Shown: in pieces, positions 27,885 through 38,700 of the stretch | How positions within the stretch are numbered: the first letter of the stretch is position 1 | Layout: every line of letters starts with the position of its first letter | Source: Paludibacteraceae bacterium | GTDB lineage: Bacteria; Bacteroidota; Bacteroidia; Bacteroidales; Paludibacteraceae | DNA: 61,445 nt | Reading direction: 5' to 3' | NCBI GenBank assembly: GCA_017551025.1 | Contig: JAFZNG010000029.1 | Location: 1 to 61,445 of the forward strand | Notes under the pieces: model-generated | The model's input: only the letters and a program-made list of their open reading frames with translations | Databases searched by the model: none | Told to the model about the DNA's origin: nothing | Program-made: the position numbers and the translations under genes

Positions 27885-28754
27885 ATGCGTACTTTTGCTT
27901 TCATACTTGCGGTACTGACCGCATTGACTACTACGGCGGCGAAGCCCGTCGGAACGATTGTTCGGGATACCCTGCTGGGTGTGCCTTGTCGTGTATATCT
28001 GCCGTATCGCTACGAGCAGCGGACGCATGGGCGCCATGCGGAGGAGTTTCCTGTGCTCTATCTCCAGCACGGTATGTACGGTTCGGAGGACGACTGGACC
28101 GACCAAGGCCACTTGCTCCGTCATATGGACTCCTTGCTGCGCCGGGATGCGGTAAAGGAGATGGTGGTGGTGATGCCTGATAATTTCCTGGGTAGCATGC
28201 CGCCTGAGGCGCGCGACTCGCTGATGGCGGCGCCAAACGTGACGCCGGATGGTCAGCCTTTTGATACCTCGAATGGTTCGGCGCATTGGCGTAAGTTCAC
28301 CCGCGAACAGGAACGTGGCTATGAGATGTCCGGATACTGGGAAACTCATTTCCCGGAGTTCATGGCAGCGGTGGAGCAGCGTTATCGTGTGGCGCGTGAT
28401 CCGGAGCACCGTGCGTTAGCCGGTCTGTCGATGGGCGGATTCCATACGATGCATGTCTCGCATCATCTGCACGGGCAGTTCGCGTATATCGGTATGTTCT
28501 CTGCGCTGGTGGTCTCGCCCGAACGGAATCCGGTCTATGACCCCTGGCGGGACGAAGTGCGCCAACTGATGCAGTCGGCACGGCTCTACTGGATAGGTAT
28601 GGGACGTGAGGACTTCCTGTACGACCAGTTGCAGGACTATCGCCGCTGGCTGGAGGAAAACCACCTGGAATACACCTATTACGAGAGTCCGGGTGGCCAT
28701 ACCTGGCCCAACTGGCAGGATTATATCTGCCGTTTCTTGCAGAAGTTGTTCTGA
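27885..28754 (+). CDS. Secreted esterase (putative esterase family)
   Basis: 289 residues with a signal peptide (MRTFAFILAVLTALTTTAA, cut near 19). The alpha/beta-hydrolase core is VLYLQHGMYGSEDDW, VVVMPDNF, nucleophile motif ALAGLSMGGFHTM and C-terminal His in ESPGGHTWPNW. It belongs to the same broad family as the preceding lipoprotein but is only distantly similar, so this is not a recent duplication. Best guess: a feruloyl/acetylxylan-esterase-like enzyme exported to the periplasm. It is probably transcribed with the preceding gene. Confidence 0.85.
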   Translation: MRTFAFILAVLTALTTTAAKPVGTIVRDTLLGVPCRVYLPYRYEQRTHGRHAEEFPVLYLQHGMYGSEDDWTDQGHLLRHMDSLLRRDAVKEMVVVMPDNFLGSMPPEARDSLMAAPNVTPDGQPFDTSNGSAHWRKFTREQERGYEMSGYWETHFPEFMAAVEQRYRVARDPEHRALAGLSMGGFHTMHVSHHLHGQFAYIGMFSALVVSPERNPVYDPWRDEVRQLMQSARLYWIGMGREDFLYDQLQDYRRWLEENHLEYTYYESPGGHTWPNWQDYICRFLQKLF

Positions 28755-28802
28755 GCTTTTGCGTATCTTTTTGGTAGATTTTAGCCAAAATTTGTAAAAA
28801 AG

Positions 28803-28826
28803 TGCACATATATTTGCGTATGTGCA
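28803..28826. promoter_or_regulatory. Inverted repeat over -33, candidate operator
   Basis: TGCACATA-N8-TATGTGCA (28803-28826), with the -33 TTTG in its centre. Same geometry and almost the same sequence as the repeat over the recA -33. Confidence 0.5.
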
Positions 28827-28844
28827 TTTTTTTTTGTAACTTTG
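28813..28844 (+). promoter_or_regulatory. Promoter of microprotein 1 / surface protein A
   Basis: TTTG (28813-28816), 20 bp, TAACTTTG (28837-28844), preceded by G, 49 bp before the microprotein ATG. Confidence 0.85.
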
Positions 28845-28893
28845 CGCCGTTTTTGTAACAATCGACAATAAAATCTTAAATTAATACCTATAT

Positions 28894-29031
28894 ATGAAGA
28901 AATTCTATATTGTTCCTGATGTTGTTTTTACGCCTATTCAGGTAGGCCATTTGATGAACACCAGTGTCGGCGGAGGAGGTGATCACAGTACCTTCATCGC
29001 TCCCCAGCGTAGAAATGACGTCGTATTTTAA
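28894..29031 (+). CDS. Microprotein 1 upstream of surface protein A (45 aa)
   Basis: 45 residues: MKKFYIVPDVVFTPIQVG, HLMNTSVGGGGDHSTF, IAPQRRNDVVF. It is about 80% identical to the 45-residue ORF at 39,851, including the block VGHLMNTSVGGGGD, and this conservation shows that it is a real gene. There is no signal peptide. The N-terminal YIxPxV and a Gly-rich middle recur among small Bacteroidales proteins. It is the first gene after the promoter; the 2188-residue surface protein follows 29 bp later. Function unknown. Confidence 0.82.
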   Translation: MKKFYIVPDVVFTPIQVGHLMNTSVGGGGDHSTFIAPQRRNDVVF

Positions 29032-29060
29032 ACCAAAACCTAGAGAAAAACATAATTGAT

Positions 29061-32000
29061 ATGAGAAAACTATTTACTCTATTTATATTTGCACTAGGTT
29101 TCTGTAGTTTTACTTTTGCAAAAACGTACAACACCTATGATAACTCATCGAATGTGTCGGTGCTTGGCTCTCAGTATTTTACCTGCGGTGGCGGAGAGAA
29201 CCCGGAAAAACTACTGGATGGTAATATAAATACCAAATGGTGTAGCTGGTTAACGGGAGATCAAGTGGGGGCTGATCTATATGCGAATCGTACGTCGGAT
29301 GAGATTGTATGGAAGACGGCATCTCCCATTGTGGTGACGTCCTATACGTTAACTACCGCTAATGATACGAAAACTCACCCGCAGCGTCAATGGAAATCAT
29401 GGACTATCTATGGCGGAAACTTTGCTAATGATGATGCAGCGGGAGATGCGATTGGACCGAATACAGGCTGGACGGTTATCGATCAAGTAGAGAATGATGA
29501 TCTATTACCGATGGAGAACCACCAATCTGTTTCTTATAACTGCTCGTACCCGGCGGAATACCAATATTATCGTCTGGTGATCGATGCCGTTCATCAGGAA
29601 CATTCGGATCATTCGGATATTCAGCAGATGGCGGAATTGACGATGCACTATTTGTTGGCCTCTAAAGTCACTGCAGCTCCGACAGCCAAATCGCTTACCT
29701 ATAACGGTTCCGCCCAACAACTGGTGAATGCCGGTACAGCCAACGGCGGTACGATGTACTACAGATTATACAACGGCAATTGGAGCACGTCTATTCCTAC
29801 CGCTACGGAAGCCGGTACTTATACCGTATATTACAAGGTAGTGGGCGATGACACGCATATTGATTCGGGGGAGGGTTCGCTGAACGTAACTATCGGTTTG
29901 TCTTCGCAATATTCGGAAGGACCTTGGACGCCTACGGATCGCAAAACCGGTTACTATCATGCACTTAATAATAACGAGACGACAAATCCATCCATCTCAT
30001 GGAATAATCTGAATAATACATTGTGGGTCGGTATAGCTACAGTGTATAAAGACAATACCAACGGCATAGGTTCGCAGATACAGGCAACAACGCCAGATTG
30101 TTCTAAACAGGCTATCTACACCTTGTATACCGCAACGCAGACTATTCCGTCCTATTCAGAAATGGTTTGGAACTGGAGTTTTCGATTGAGTGGCCAGTAT
30201 ACGAATCTTGCCCAGCAAATAGGTCTATATGCCGGAACAGATCTCAATACACTCAAAGCAACGGCATTAGATTTTACGTACAACAATGAGACGCAAGCCG
30301 GTAGTGATATTTGTGTTGGATTATATAGTCACTCCGCCGGGCACCCGGGACCAAGTTTTTCTGCAGAAGCGAATCATGATATCCGATTGGACAACCGAAA
30401 CGGAAGTACAGATCTGGAGCAAACCGTCTATATGATTCAAACGCATATCATCTGTAGTTATGGAGATGCCAACGCTTTCGGCAATCAATGGATGGCCTTT
30501 AAGCACCTGAATAGTTCTTATACGTATAATTATTACAAATATATCACTTTCAACGCCAATGGTGGTTCGGGTTCGATGGCGCAACAAGAGATTGAGAACA
30601 GCGGCACGCTGACTGCCAATAGTTTTACTCGCGCTAATTGCGTCTTTACCGGCTGGAATACCAGTGCAGATGGTTCTGGCACAGCGTATTCCGACCAAGC
30701 AGCTATTACGGCAACAGCATCCAGCAAAGGCCCGGTAACGCTTTATGCGCAATGGACATTCGAGGGAAACGGAACAGTGAATGATCCTTACCTCATCCCT
30801 TCGACCGATGTGTGGAATCTGTTGTCCGAAAAAGTAGCAGCCGGCAATAACTACTCCGGCAAGTATTTCCGACAGACAGCAGACATTAGCGTGACAAGAA
30901 TGGTGGGCGAGTATAATAGCCATCCTTTCTGTGGAATCTACGATGGTAACGATCATACGCTAACGGTCAATTATACTAATAACTTTGCATACTATACAGC
31001 TCCATTCCGTTATGTCAATGGAGTATCCATTAAAAATCTGCGTACGACAGGTTCGATTACTACAAACAGAAAATATGCCGCAGGTTTTATTGGAATATCG
31101 GATGGTGACGTTACGCTCCTAAATTGCCGTTCCAGTGTGGAAATTCATAGTTCTGTTGACGGAGATGGCACGCATGGAGGTTTTGTTGGCATACTGAATT
31201 CTACTAACACCTCTGCCACTATTGAGGGGTGCTTGTTTGACGGCAAACTGCTTGGATCGAGCACAAATGGATGTGCTGGTTTTATAGGTTGGAGTAATCT
31301 AGAAGCAAACCTCTCTATTATACACTCGCTGTACGATCCGCAATACAATCAGCAAGATGCTTCGGTTAGTACGAACGATTGCAAGACTTTCGTTCGTGCT
31401 CATGACTATAAACTCAGTACCGTTACTAACACGAGTTATTATATCGCTACGTTGGGTGGGGCGCAAGGCAAGGCGGCTTGTTCGATCACCGGTGCTTCCG
31501 GTGTGACGGTGGCGAATGCCGGTACGCCAACGGTGTATAACGTCAGTGGAATTACCTCTTACGGCACGGGTATCCAATACAATAATGTGCTGTATGGAGG
31601 TAATGGGGATGCCATCAGTCTGACTCTTGGCGGTTCTTCTACCGGCTATCTTGTATCGGCTGGAACACTGAGCGAAAGTGGTAATCCGTACTCGCTCATG
31701 ATGGCTGATGCCGATACACAGATCTATCCATCGTTTGTGGGAAGCGGTACAGAAAACGACCCGTACATCATTGCTTCCACTAGTGATTGGGATAAACTGT
31801 GCATCAGTGTGAATAGTGGTAAGAATTATGCCGGTAAGTTCTTCCGTCAGACAGCAGACATCAGCGTAACGACGATGGCTGGAACAAGTGACGCCATACC
31901 GTTTAGCGGTACGTACGACGGCTACGGACACACACTCGACGTGACATACACATCCATCGGAACACAAACAGGACCGTTCCGTTTTGCTTGCGGCGCCACT

Positions 32001-35000
32001 ATCAAGAATTTGCATACTACCGGTTCTATTACCACCTCACATAAAGGTGCCGGTGGTATTATAGGACACGCCTATGATGAGAATACAATTATCAACTGCC
32101 GTTCCAGTGTTGAGATCAATAGTTCCATAAATGGTGATGGTACGCACGGTGGACTGATTGGTTCAATAGATGGCTCGTACGCCGATCCGAATAGGAATAT
32201 TATCATTGAAGGATGCGTCTTTGATGGTAAAATGTTAGGAAGTACTACGAATTGCTGGGGAGGTTTTGTCGGATGGTGTGCTGATAATAGCCATGTACGG
32301 TTGTATATAAGCAATAGTTTGTACGCACCACAAGAAGTGAATACCAGTACTGCATCAGGAAATTATGGAGACTGGACTTTCTCACGAGCCTCTAATCGTG
32401 ATCTCTTATCCATCACCAATTGCTACTATACGGTAACTCGAGGCGGATCGCAAGGTAAAGAACGCCATTCCATTACCGGTGCTTCCGGTATAACGGTAAC
32501 CCGCAGCGGTAGTGCTACTACCTATAACGTCAGCGGAATTACCTCATATGACACGGGTATCAAATATAATAATGTGCTCTATGGCGGTGAAGAAGATGTG
32601 ATCAGTTTGAACCTCATCGGTTCCTCCAACTATAAAGCATCAGCAGGAACGCTCAGTGGAAGCGGGAACTCCCGCACACTAACGATGCCGGCTTCCGATG
32701 TAACAATCTACGGTGCTGCTTCCATCTCGGCGACCCCGACCGATGCTGCTCATGTTTACTCAGGCACAGCACAAGAACTCGTTAACGCAGGCGTACCGGT
32801 AGGCGGTACAATGAAATACTCTACCGACAACAGCACATGGAGCGCCGAAATACCGACCGGTACGAATGTAGGCAATTATACCGTTTATTACATGGTAGAG
32901 GGTGACGCTACACATGCGGATTACCTTCCTTCGTCCAATAGTATTCAGGCAACCATCACGAAAGCCGCTTTGACCTGCCAAGCAGACAACAAGAGCATTG
33001 ATTACAATTCCAATCCTCCGACCTATACGGCAACCTATAGCGGTTGGAAAGGAAGCGACAATACTTCTGCGCTTAGCGGTACTTTATCGTTCGCTTGTTC
33101 ATACGCAAAGGGCAATAATGCCGGTTCATATACCATCACTCCAAGCGGTGTGACGGCAAGTAACTATACCATTACTTTCCAAACGGGCACTTTGACGGTG
33201 AACAAGATTGATCCGGTTGTTACAGCCCCGACTGCCAAATCGCTCACCTACAACGGTAGCGCACAGGTACTCGCTAACCCAGGTTCTACCACCGGCGGTA
33301 CATTGCAGTATTCGCTCAGCAGTGGTACCGGCTATGGCGATGTTATTCCTGCGCAGACAAACGCCGACACTTATACCGTTTATTACAAAGTGAACGGTAA
33401 TACGAACTATAATGCCGTTGCGGAGCAGTCCGTCAGTGTGACCATCAACAAGGCGGCATTAACTTGCACTGCTGACAACAAAAGCATTGATTACAATTCT
33501 AATCCACCAACATATACGGCAACCTACAGCGGTTGGAAAGGAAGCGACAACACTTCTGCGCTTAGCGGTACTTTATCGTTCGCTTGTTCGTATGCGAAGG
33601 GCAGTAATGCCGGCAGTTATACTATTACCCCAAGTGGCGTGACATCTAACAACTATACCATTACTTTCCAAACGGGCACTTTGACGGTGAACAAGATTGA
33701 TCCGATCGTGACACCACCTACTGCCAAATCGCTCACCTACAACGGTAGTGCACAGGTACTCGCTAACCTAGGTTCGACCACCGGCGGTACGATGCAGTAT
33801 TCGCTCAGCAGTGGTATAGGCTATGGCGATGCTATTCCTACGCAGACAAACGCAGGCACTTATACGGTTTATTACAAAGTGAACGGTAATACGAACTATA
33901 ACGCCGTTGCGGAGCAGTCCGTCAGTGTGACCATCAATAAAGCTGCATTAACTTGCACTGCTGACAACAAAAGCATCGATTACAATTCTAATCCGCCGAC
34001 ATATACGGCAACGTATAGTGGATGGAAAGGCAGCGACAATACTTCTGTCTTAGGTGGTTCGCTTTCGTTCGCTTGTTCGTATGAGAAAGGCAGTAATGCC
34101 GGTAGTTATACCATTACCCCAAGTGGCGTGACATCTAACAACTATACCATTACTTTCCAAACGGGCACCTTGACGGTGAACAAGATTGATCCGGTTGTTA
34201 CAGCCCCGACTGCCAAATCGCTCACCTACAACGGTAGTGCACAGGTACTCGCTAATGCAGGTTCTACCACTGGCGGTACGTTGCAGTATTCGCTCAGTAG
34301 CGGCACAGGCTATAGCAATGACATTCCTGCGCAGACAAACGCCGACACTTATACCGTCTATTACAAAGTGAACGGTAATACGAACTATAACGCCGTTGCG
34401 GAGCAGTCCGTCAGTGTGACCATCAATAAAGCTGCATTAACTTGCACTGCTGACAACAAGTCGGTGACGTACGGTGACGAAGCTCCTGCTTACACCGTGA
34501 CATATAGCGGTTGGGTGAATGGAGAAACATCGACAGAGTTAGGCGGCTCTCTGAATCTTGCATGTACATATGCTGCAGGCAGTAATGTGGGCGATTACAC
34601 GATTACGCCAAGCGGCTTAACGGCAGGCAATTATGAGATCTCCTTTGTGCCGGGCACGCTGACCGTTAACCAAGCTGATGCGGCTGTTGTTTCCGCACCG
34701 GCTGACTTGGCGAATGAGTTCAATGGCGCCGCGCAAACACTGATCAGTGCCGGTTCGGCAACAGGCGGCACGATGGAGTATAAGGTCGATGGCGGTGCAT
34801 GGAGTGCGGATCTGCCGACGGCGACAAATATCGGGAACTACACCATTTACTATAAAGTGGCGGGTGATGAGAACCATACCGATGTGGCTGAGGCTTCTAT
34901 CACGGCAACTATTGTAGCCGGTACAAGTTACGAGATCCCGGATGATGTAGATTATTCGGATGTATTAGCCGGTCTGAACGGTCAAACGCTTGATGTCACC

Positions 35001-35627
35001 ATCGCCCGTTCGCTGTCGCGTGACGGTAACTATAGCACACTCTGCTTGCCGTTCGATCTCGATGCTGCGGCTATCGCAGGCAGTCCGCTCAATGGTTTCG
35101 TTGTTTGCGAATTGACGGATATGTGGTCGGTGGGTAATGAGTTACGATTGCTCATGACGCGAACCAGTTCTATCGAGGCGGGCAAGCCGTATCTGGTACG
35201 CTATGCCGGCGAACCGACTTCTGCCATCAGCCCGCTTGTCTTCAACAGTGTGACGGTAAGTGCTTCGGCAGGAAGCAGCACCACAGCCAACGGTGCTACA
35301 ATGTACGGTATTCTGGAGCCGACACACTTGGTGGTGGATAATCAGAACTATCTCTTCTTGATGGCAAACAACGTGCTCACCTGGCCGAATGTAGATAATG
35401 CGATGAAAGCTTTCCGTGCGTACTTCATCTTAGGAGATTCCACTCCCAGCGGTGCGCCCATTCGTCGCGGCATGCCGGCTAAGATCGTCGAGCAGACTGA
35501 GACAACAACAGACATCACGAATGTACAAAGTGACAATGTACAAAGTATAAAGCTCATCCGTAATGGTCAATTGATCATTATCCGTGGAGACAAAGAGTTT
35601 AATGCACAAGGTCAAATCATTAAGTAA
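29061..35627 (+). CDS. Giant MBG/YDG-repeat surface protein A
   Basis: 2188 residues. Signal peptide about 1-20 (MRKLFTLFIFALGFCSFTFA). Then a discoidin/F5-8C-like region (about 25-190), an MBG domain (SLTYNGSAQQLVNAG), an unassigned roughly 200-residue module (about 285-490) shared with protein B, an InlB B-repeat (ITFNANGGSG to VTLYAQW), two GLUG-rich blocks (about 570-1220), then alternating MBG and YDG domains. Residues 1301-1789 are three exact-period 163-residue repeats. A C-terminal domain (about 1955-2150) and a short tail LIRNGQLIIIRGDKEFNAQG follow. Likely exported and cell-surface attached, for adhesion; the tail may be a sorting signal, but type IX secretion is not demonstrated. 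Confidence 0.88.
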   Translation: MRKLFTLFIFALGFCSFTFAKTYNTYDNSSNVSVLGSQYFTCGGGENPEKLLDGNINTKWCSWLTGDQVGADLYANRTSDEIVWKTASPIVVTSYTLTTANDTKTHPQRQWKSWTIYGGNFANDDAAGDAIGPNTGWTVIDQVENDDLLPMENHQSVSYNCSYPAEYQYYRLVIDAVHQEHSDHSDIQQMAELTMHYLLASKVTAAPTAKSLTYNGSAQQLVNAGTANGGTMYYRLYNGNWSTSIPTATEAGTYTVYYKVVGDDTHIDSGEGSLNVTIGLSSQYSEGPWTPTDRKTGYYHALNNNETTNPSISWNNLNNTLWVGIATVYKDNTNGIGSQIQATTPDCSKQAIYTLYTATQTIPSYSEMVWNWSFRLSGQYTNLAQQIGLYAGTDLNTLKATALDFTYNNETQAGSDICVGLYSHSAGHPGPSFSAEANHDIRLDNRNGSTDLEQTVYMIQTHIICSYGDANAFGNQWMAFKHLNSSYTYNYYKYITFNANGGSGSMAQQEIENSGTLTANSFTRANCVFTGWNTSADGSGTAYSDQAAITATASSKGPVTLYAQWTFEGNGTVNDPYLIPSTDVWNLLSEKVAAGNNYSGKYFRQTADISVTRMVGEYNSHPFCGIYDGNDHTLTVNYTNNFAYYTAPFRYVNGVSIKNLRTTGSITTNRKYAAGFIGISDGDVTLLNCRSSVEIHSSVDGDGTHGGFVGILNSTNTSATIEGCLFDGKLLGSSTNGCAGFIGWSNLEANLSIIHSLYDPQYNQQDASVSTNDCKTFVRAHDYKLSTVTNTSYYIATLGGAQGKAACSITGASGVTVANAGTPTVYNVSGITSYGTGIQYNNVLYGGNGDAISLTLGGSSTGYLVSAGTLSESGNPYSLMMADADTQIYPSFVGSGTENDPYIIASTSDWDKLCISVNSGKNYAGKFFRQTADISVTTMAGTSDAIPFSGTYDGYGHTLDVTYTSIGTQTGPFRFACGATIKNLHTTGSITTSHKGAGGIIGHAYDENTIINCRSSVEINSSINGDGTHGGLIGSIDGSYADPNRNIIIEGCVFDGKMLGSTTNCWGGFVGWCADNSHVRLYISNSLYAPQEVNTSTASGNYGDWTFSRASNRDLLSITNCYYTVTRGGSQGKERHSITGASGITVTRSGSATTYNVSGITSYDTGIKYNNVLYGGEEDVISLNLIGSSNYKASAGTLSGSGNSRTLTMPASDVTIYGAASISATPTDAAHVYSGTAQELVNAGVPVGGTMKYSTDNSTWSAEIPTGTNVGNYTVYYMVEGDATHADYLPSSNSIQATITKAALTCQADNKSIDYNSNPPTYTATYSGWKGSDNTSALSGTLSFACSYAKGNNAGSYTITPSGVTASNYTITFQTGTLTVNKIDPVVTAPTAKSLTYNGSAQVLANPGSTTGGTLQYSLSSGTGYGDVIPAQTNADTYTVYYKVNGNTNYNAVAEQSVSVTINKAALTCTADNKSIDYNSNPPTYTATYSGWKGSDNTSALSGTLSFACSYAKGSNAGSYTITPSGVTSNNYTITFQTGTLTVNKIDPIVTPPTAKSLTYNGSAQVLANLGSTTGGTMQYSLSSGIGYGDAIPTQTNAGTYTVYYKVNGNTNYNAVAEQSVSVTINKAALTCTADNKSIDYNSNPPTYTATYSGWKGSDNTSVLGGSLSFACSYEKGSNAGSYTITPSGVTSNNYTITFQTGTLTVNKIDPVVTAPTAKSLTYNGSAQVLANAGSTTGGTLQYSLSSGTGYSNDIPAQTNADTYTVYYKVNGNTNYNAVAEQSVSVTINKAALTCTADNKSVTYGDEAPAYTVTYSGWVNGETSTELGGSLNLACTYAAGSNVGDYTITPSGLTAGNYEISFVPGTLTVNQADAAVVSAPADLANEFNGAAQTLISAGSATGGTMEYKVDGGAWSADLPTATNIGNYTIYYKVAGDENHTDVAEASITATIVAGTSYEIPDDVDYSDVLAGLNGQTLDVTIARSLSRDGNYSTLCLPFDLDAAAIAGSPLNGFVVCELTDMWSVGNELRLLMTRTSSIEAGKPYLVRYAGEPTSAISPLVFNSVTVSASAGSSTTANGATMYGILEPTHLVVDNQNYLFLMANNVLTWPNVDNAMKAFRAYFILGDSTPSGAPIRRGMPAKIVEQTETTTDITNVQSDNVQSIKLIRNGQLIIIRGDKEFNAQGQIIK
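32961..34680 (+). repeat. 489-bp tandem repeats within surface protein A
   Basis: Equivalent lysine codons before the ALTC motif start at 32961, 33450, 33939 and 34428, spacing exactly 489 bp (163 codons). Three full units are followed by a diverged fourth. Units 2 and 3 are nearly identical at the DNA level. Each unit encodes one YDG-type and one MBG-type domain. Confidence 0.92.
35517..35553. repeat. Phrase repeat before the C-terminal tail of protein A
   Basis: ACGAATGTACAAAGTGACAATGTACAAAGTATAAAG: a 15-nt near-tandem phrase translated as TNVQSDNVQSIK. It is the linker between the C-terminal domain and the tail motif. Confidence 0.55.
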
Positions 35628-35640
35628 GGAGGACACAACT

Positions 35641-35763
35641 ATGACAAAGCAACAATACATTACTCCGAAAGTACAAATGAGCATGATGATTCACCCAGCG
35701 TCCATGCTCTGTGTAAGTATGCAGTATGATCCCAATGGTGGTGATCCCATCGGGGCCGTATAA
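35641..35763 (+). CDS. Microprotein 2 upstream of surface protein B (40 aa)
   Basis: 40 residues: MTKQQYITPKVQMSMMIHPA, SMLCVSMQYDPNGGDPIGAV. It has a strong ribosome-binding site, AAGGAGG, 8 nt before the ATG and 14 bp after the stop of protein A. The N-terminal YITPKV matches YIVPDV and YIIPEV of the two other microproteins, and it also ends in a Gly/Asp-rich region, but the middle differs. It is Met-rich (6 of 40). The next gene is surface protein B, 23 bp downstream, so the small-then-large order is repeated. Function unknown. Confidence 0.72.
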   Translation: MTKQQYITPKVQMSMMIHPASMLCVSMQYDPNGGDPIGAV

Positions 35764-35786
35764 ACAAGAATACAACAAACAACACA

Positions 35787-38700
35787 ATGAGAAAACTATT
35801 TACCATATTTGCAGCCGTGCTGATGTCCACAAGTCTGTGGGCATTGAATCAAGAAGGTGGCTATTACTTGATCGGTTCGGCACAAGATCTGAAGGACTTT
35901 GCGGCATTGGTCAATGATGGAAATACGACCGCCAACGGCAAACTCACGGCGAACATTGATCTTCAGGGGAGTTTATCCAACCAATGGACACCTATTGGAA
36001 ATAGTACGTACCCGTACAACGGCACTTTTGACGGACAAGGATACACGATTAGCAATTTGTACTATCACCAGGTTGTGTCTAGTGCAGGTTTGTTTTGTCA
36101 CGCAGGCAGTTCAGCGCGAATCAAGAATGTACGCGTAGTGGTGGATATAGACAACACCGGGCATGGTGCGACGGCTGCTAATGGAAGTACAGAAGCCGGT
36201 GGTATATTAGGTACGGGTGTCGAAGGAACACTCATCATCAACTGCTCTGTAGCCGGTTCGGTAATCTCGTTCTCGAACGTAGGCGGTATAGCAGGTCTCG
36301 GTTCCGTTACCATCGTCAATTGTTACAACGAAGCTACGGTTAAGTTCTACAATAATAATGGTCAAGTAGGAAGCGGTATCCATGGCTATTGGGGTAGCCC
36401 GACCATTATCAACTGCTATAATGTAGGGAAGGTCATTAACACCGCTCCCAGCGCAACCAGTCATATGGGAAACATCGCTGTTTCAGGCACAGCCACCAAT
36501 TGCTATTCGCTCGAGAATAGCTGCCAAAACGGAGCAAGCGCCGCGTGGAGCAATAAAGCCTCCAATGGTATCCCTGGCACAACGATGACGGCGGATGCCA
36601 TGCAAAACATCTCGTTCACGAATTTGCTATACGCCAATGCCTTGGACCTGCGGAGTACGTATCCTGATATTGATACATGGATGCAGGACCCTACAACCGG
36701 TCGACCCATCTTAAAGCAATCCTTCAAACCCACCGAAGGACCGTGGACACGCGCAGGAGAGATTACCGGTTGCTGTCAGATAAATTACAATGACGCGCCT
36801 TTAAATCCATCGATTGCATGGAAATTTCTGAATAACACCCAGTGGAGCGGAACGATATTTCCCTATAAGGACAATACGAATGGTTTGGGTTCGCAGATAC
36901 AGGCAACTACGACAGGCTATTCCAAACAAGCAATTTACACGTTATACACCGCAACGCAGACTGTTCCGTCCTATTCGACAATGGTTTGGAACTGGAGTTT
37001 TCGACTGAGTGGCCAGTATACCAATCTTGCCCAGCAAATAGGTCTATATGCTGGAACTGATCTAAACACACTCAAAGCAACGGCATTGGATTTTACGTAC
37101 AATAATGAGACGCAAGCCGGTAGTGACATTTGTGTTGGATTATATAGTCATAACGGCGGGCATCCGGGGCCAAGTTTTTCTCAAGACTCGAACCATGACA
37201 TACGATTGGACAACCGAAATGGCAGCACAGATTTGCAACAATCTGTCTATATGATTCAGACGCATATCATTTGGTGTAATGAAGTTGCCAATACATTCGG
37301 TACGCAATGGATGGCATTCAAGCATCTGAATAGTTCCTATACGTATTATTACTATAAAATTGTAACTTTTAATGCAAATGGCGGTTCCGGCGGGATGCCT
37401 CAGCAGCAGATTGAGAACAGCGGAGCGTTGAGTGCCAATACACTTACGCGTGACGGTTATGTTTTCGCGGGCTGGAACACCAATGCGGATGGTACGGGCT
37501 TAGCGTACACGGACCAAGACATCCTTACAGCTACAGCGGCTGACAAAGGTCCGGTGACGCTCTATGCGCAGTGGGTACCGGTTACTTATCGTTCTGCATT
37601 GAAAACGGGAACGGAAGATGCGGCTAACTGGTCTGTTCCGGCAGAATGGACCACAATGGGTACGGCAGTGAATGTAGCTTATTCCGGAGAGAATAAAGTG
37701 CTGACTGTGGCGGCAGTGCCTACCTCCACTTCGTGGTTGTATAGTTATACAGGGAATATTCAAAGCTTTACTGCTCCTTGTGCCGGTACATACGAACTGC
37801 GTGTCTGGGGTGCACAAGGAGGAAAGATGATTGCGGCAGGCGGTTTAGGCGGCTATGCTACATGTCGTACCACATTAGCGCAAGGCGAGACCATCTATAT
37901 CTATGTAGGCGGCAAAGGTGGTGACGGTGTAAGTCAGGCCGGAGGCGAGGGCGGCTGGAACGGCGGAGGCCATGGAGGTGGTGCAGTGTCAGGATTCAAC
38001 GGTAGTGCAGGCGGTGGCGGCGCTACGCATATATCCAAAGTGAACAATCAGGTTATTGGTAGCGGAAGTGGTCAATGTACTTCACTCGTTGGTACGAACT
38101 TTATTATCGTAGCCGGTGGCGGCGGCGGTGGTGGTGCTCATGGCTATACCTCTGCCGGTAATGGAGGAGGAGAGAACGGTGGTTTAGGTACGAGACATGA
38201 CGGAAGTGCTTATGATCATGCTGTTCAAGTCAATTATACGAGTCAGTATTACTATAGTACCGGTCGCTCTTATGGCGCTAACGGAGGTAATGGATATGGC
38301 GAATCTTGGGCTTGCGAAGGTGCCGGTGGCGGCGGCGGCGGTTACTACGGCGGTAATGCCAATGTAGCCAATAGTACGTTTACTACATCCTGTCAAGATG
38401 CCGGAGGTTGCGGTGGTAACAGTGCATACAACAGCAGTCTGGCCTCGAACTTCACCACTACAGCTGGAGTGCGTACATCGAATGGTCAGGCGCAGATAGT
38501 TTTCCTGGGTACGGCTGAGACTATACCGGTAACGAAGACATCCACCAACCATTATCGGTACGCGATGCCGAATTCGGATATAGAAGTACGAGTGACCTAT
38601 GTCACGGAATATGCTACTCTTACGGCACCAACCACGAAATCGCTCACCTATAACGGTTCGGAACAAGAACTCATCAATGCCGGCAGTACGAATGATGGAA

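Noticed and set aside
32961-34680. Regular direct repeats considered as a CRISPR array
   Set aside because: Units are 489 bp, coding and in frame; there are no short repeats with unique spacers and no cas genes.
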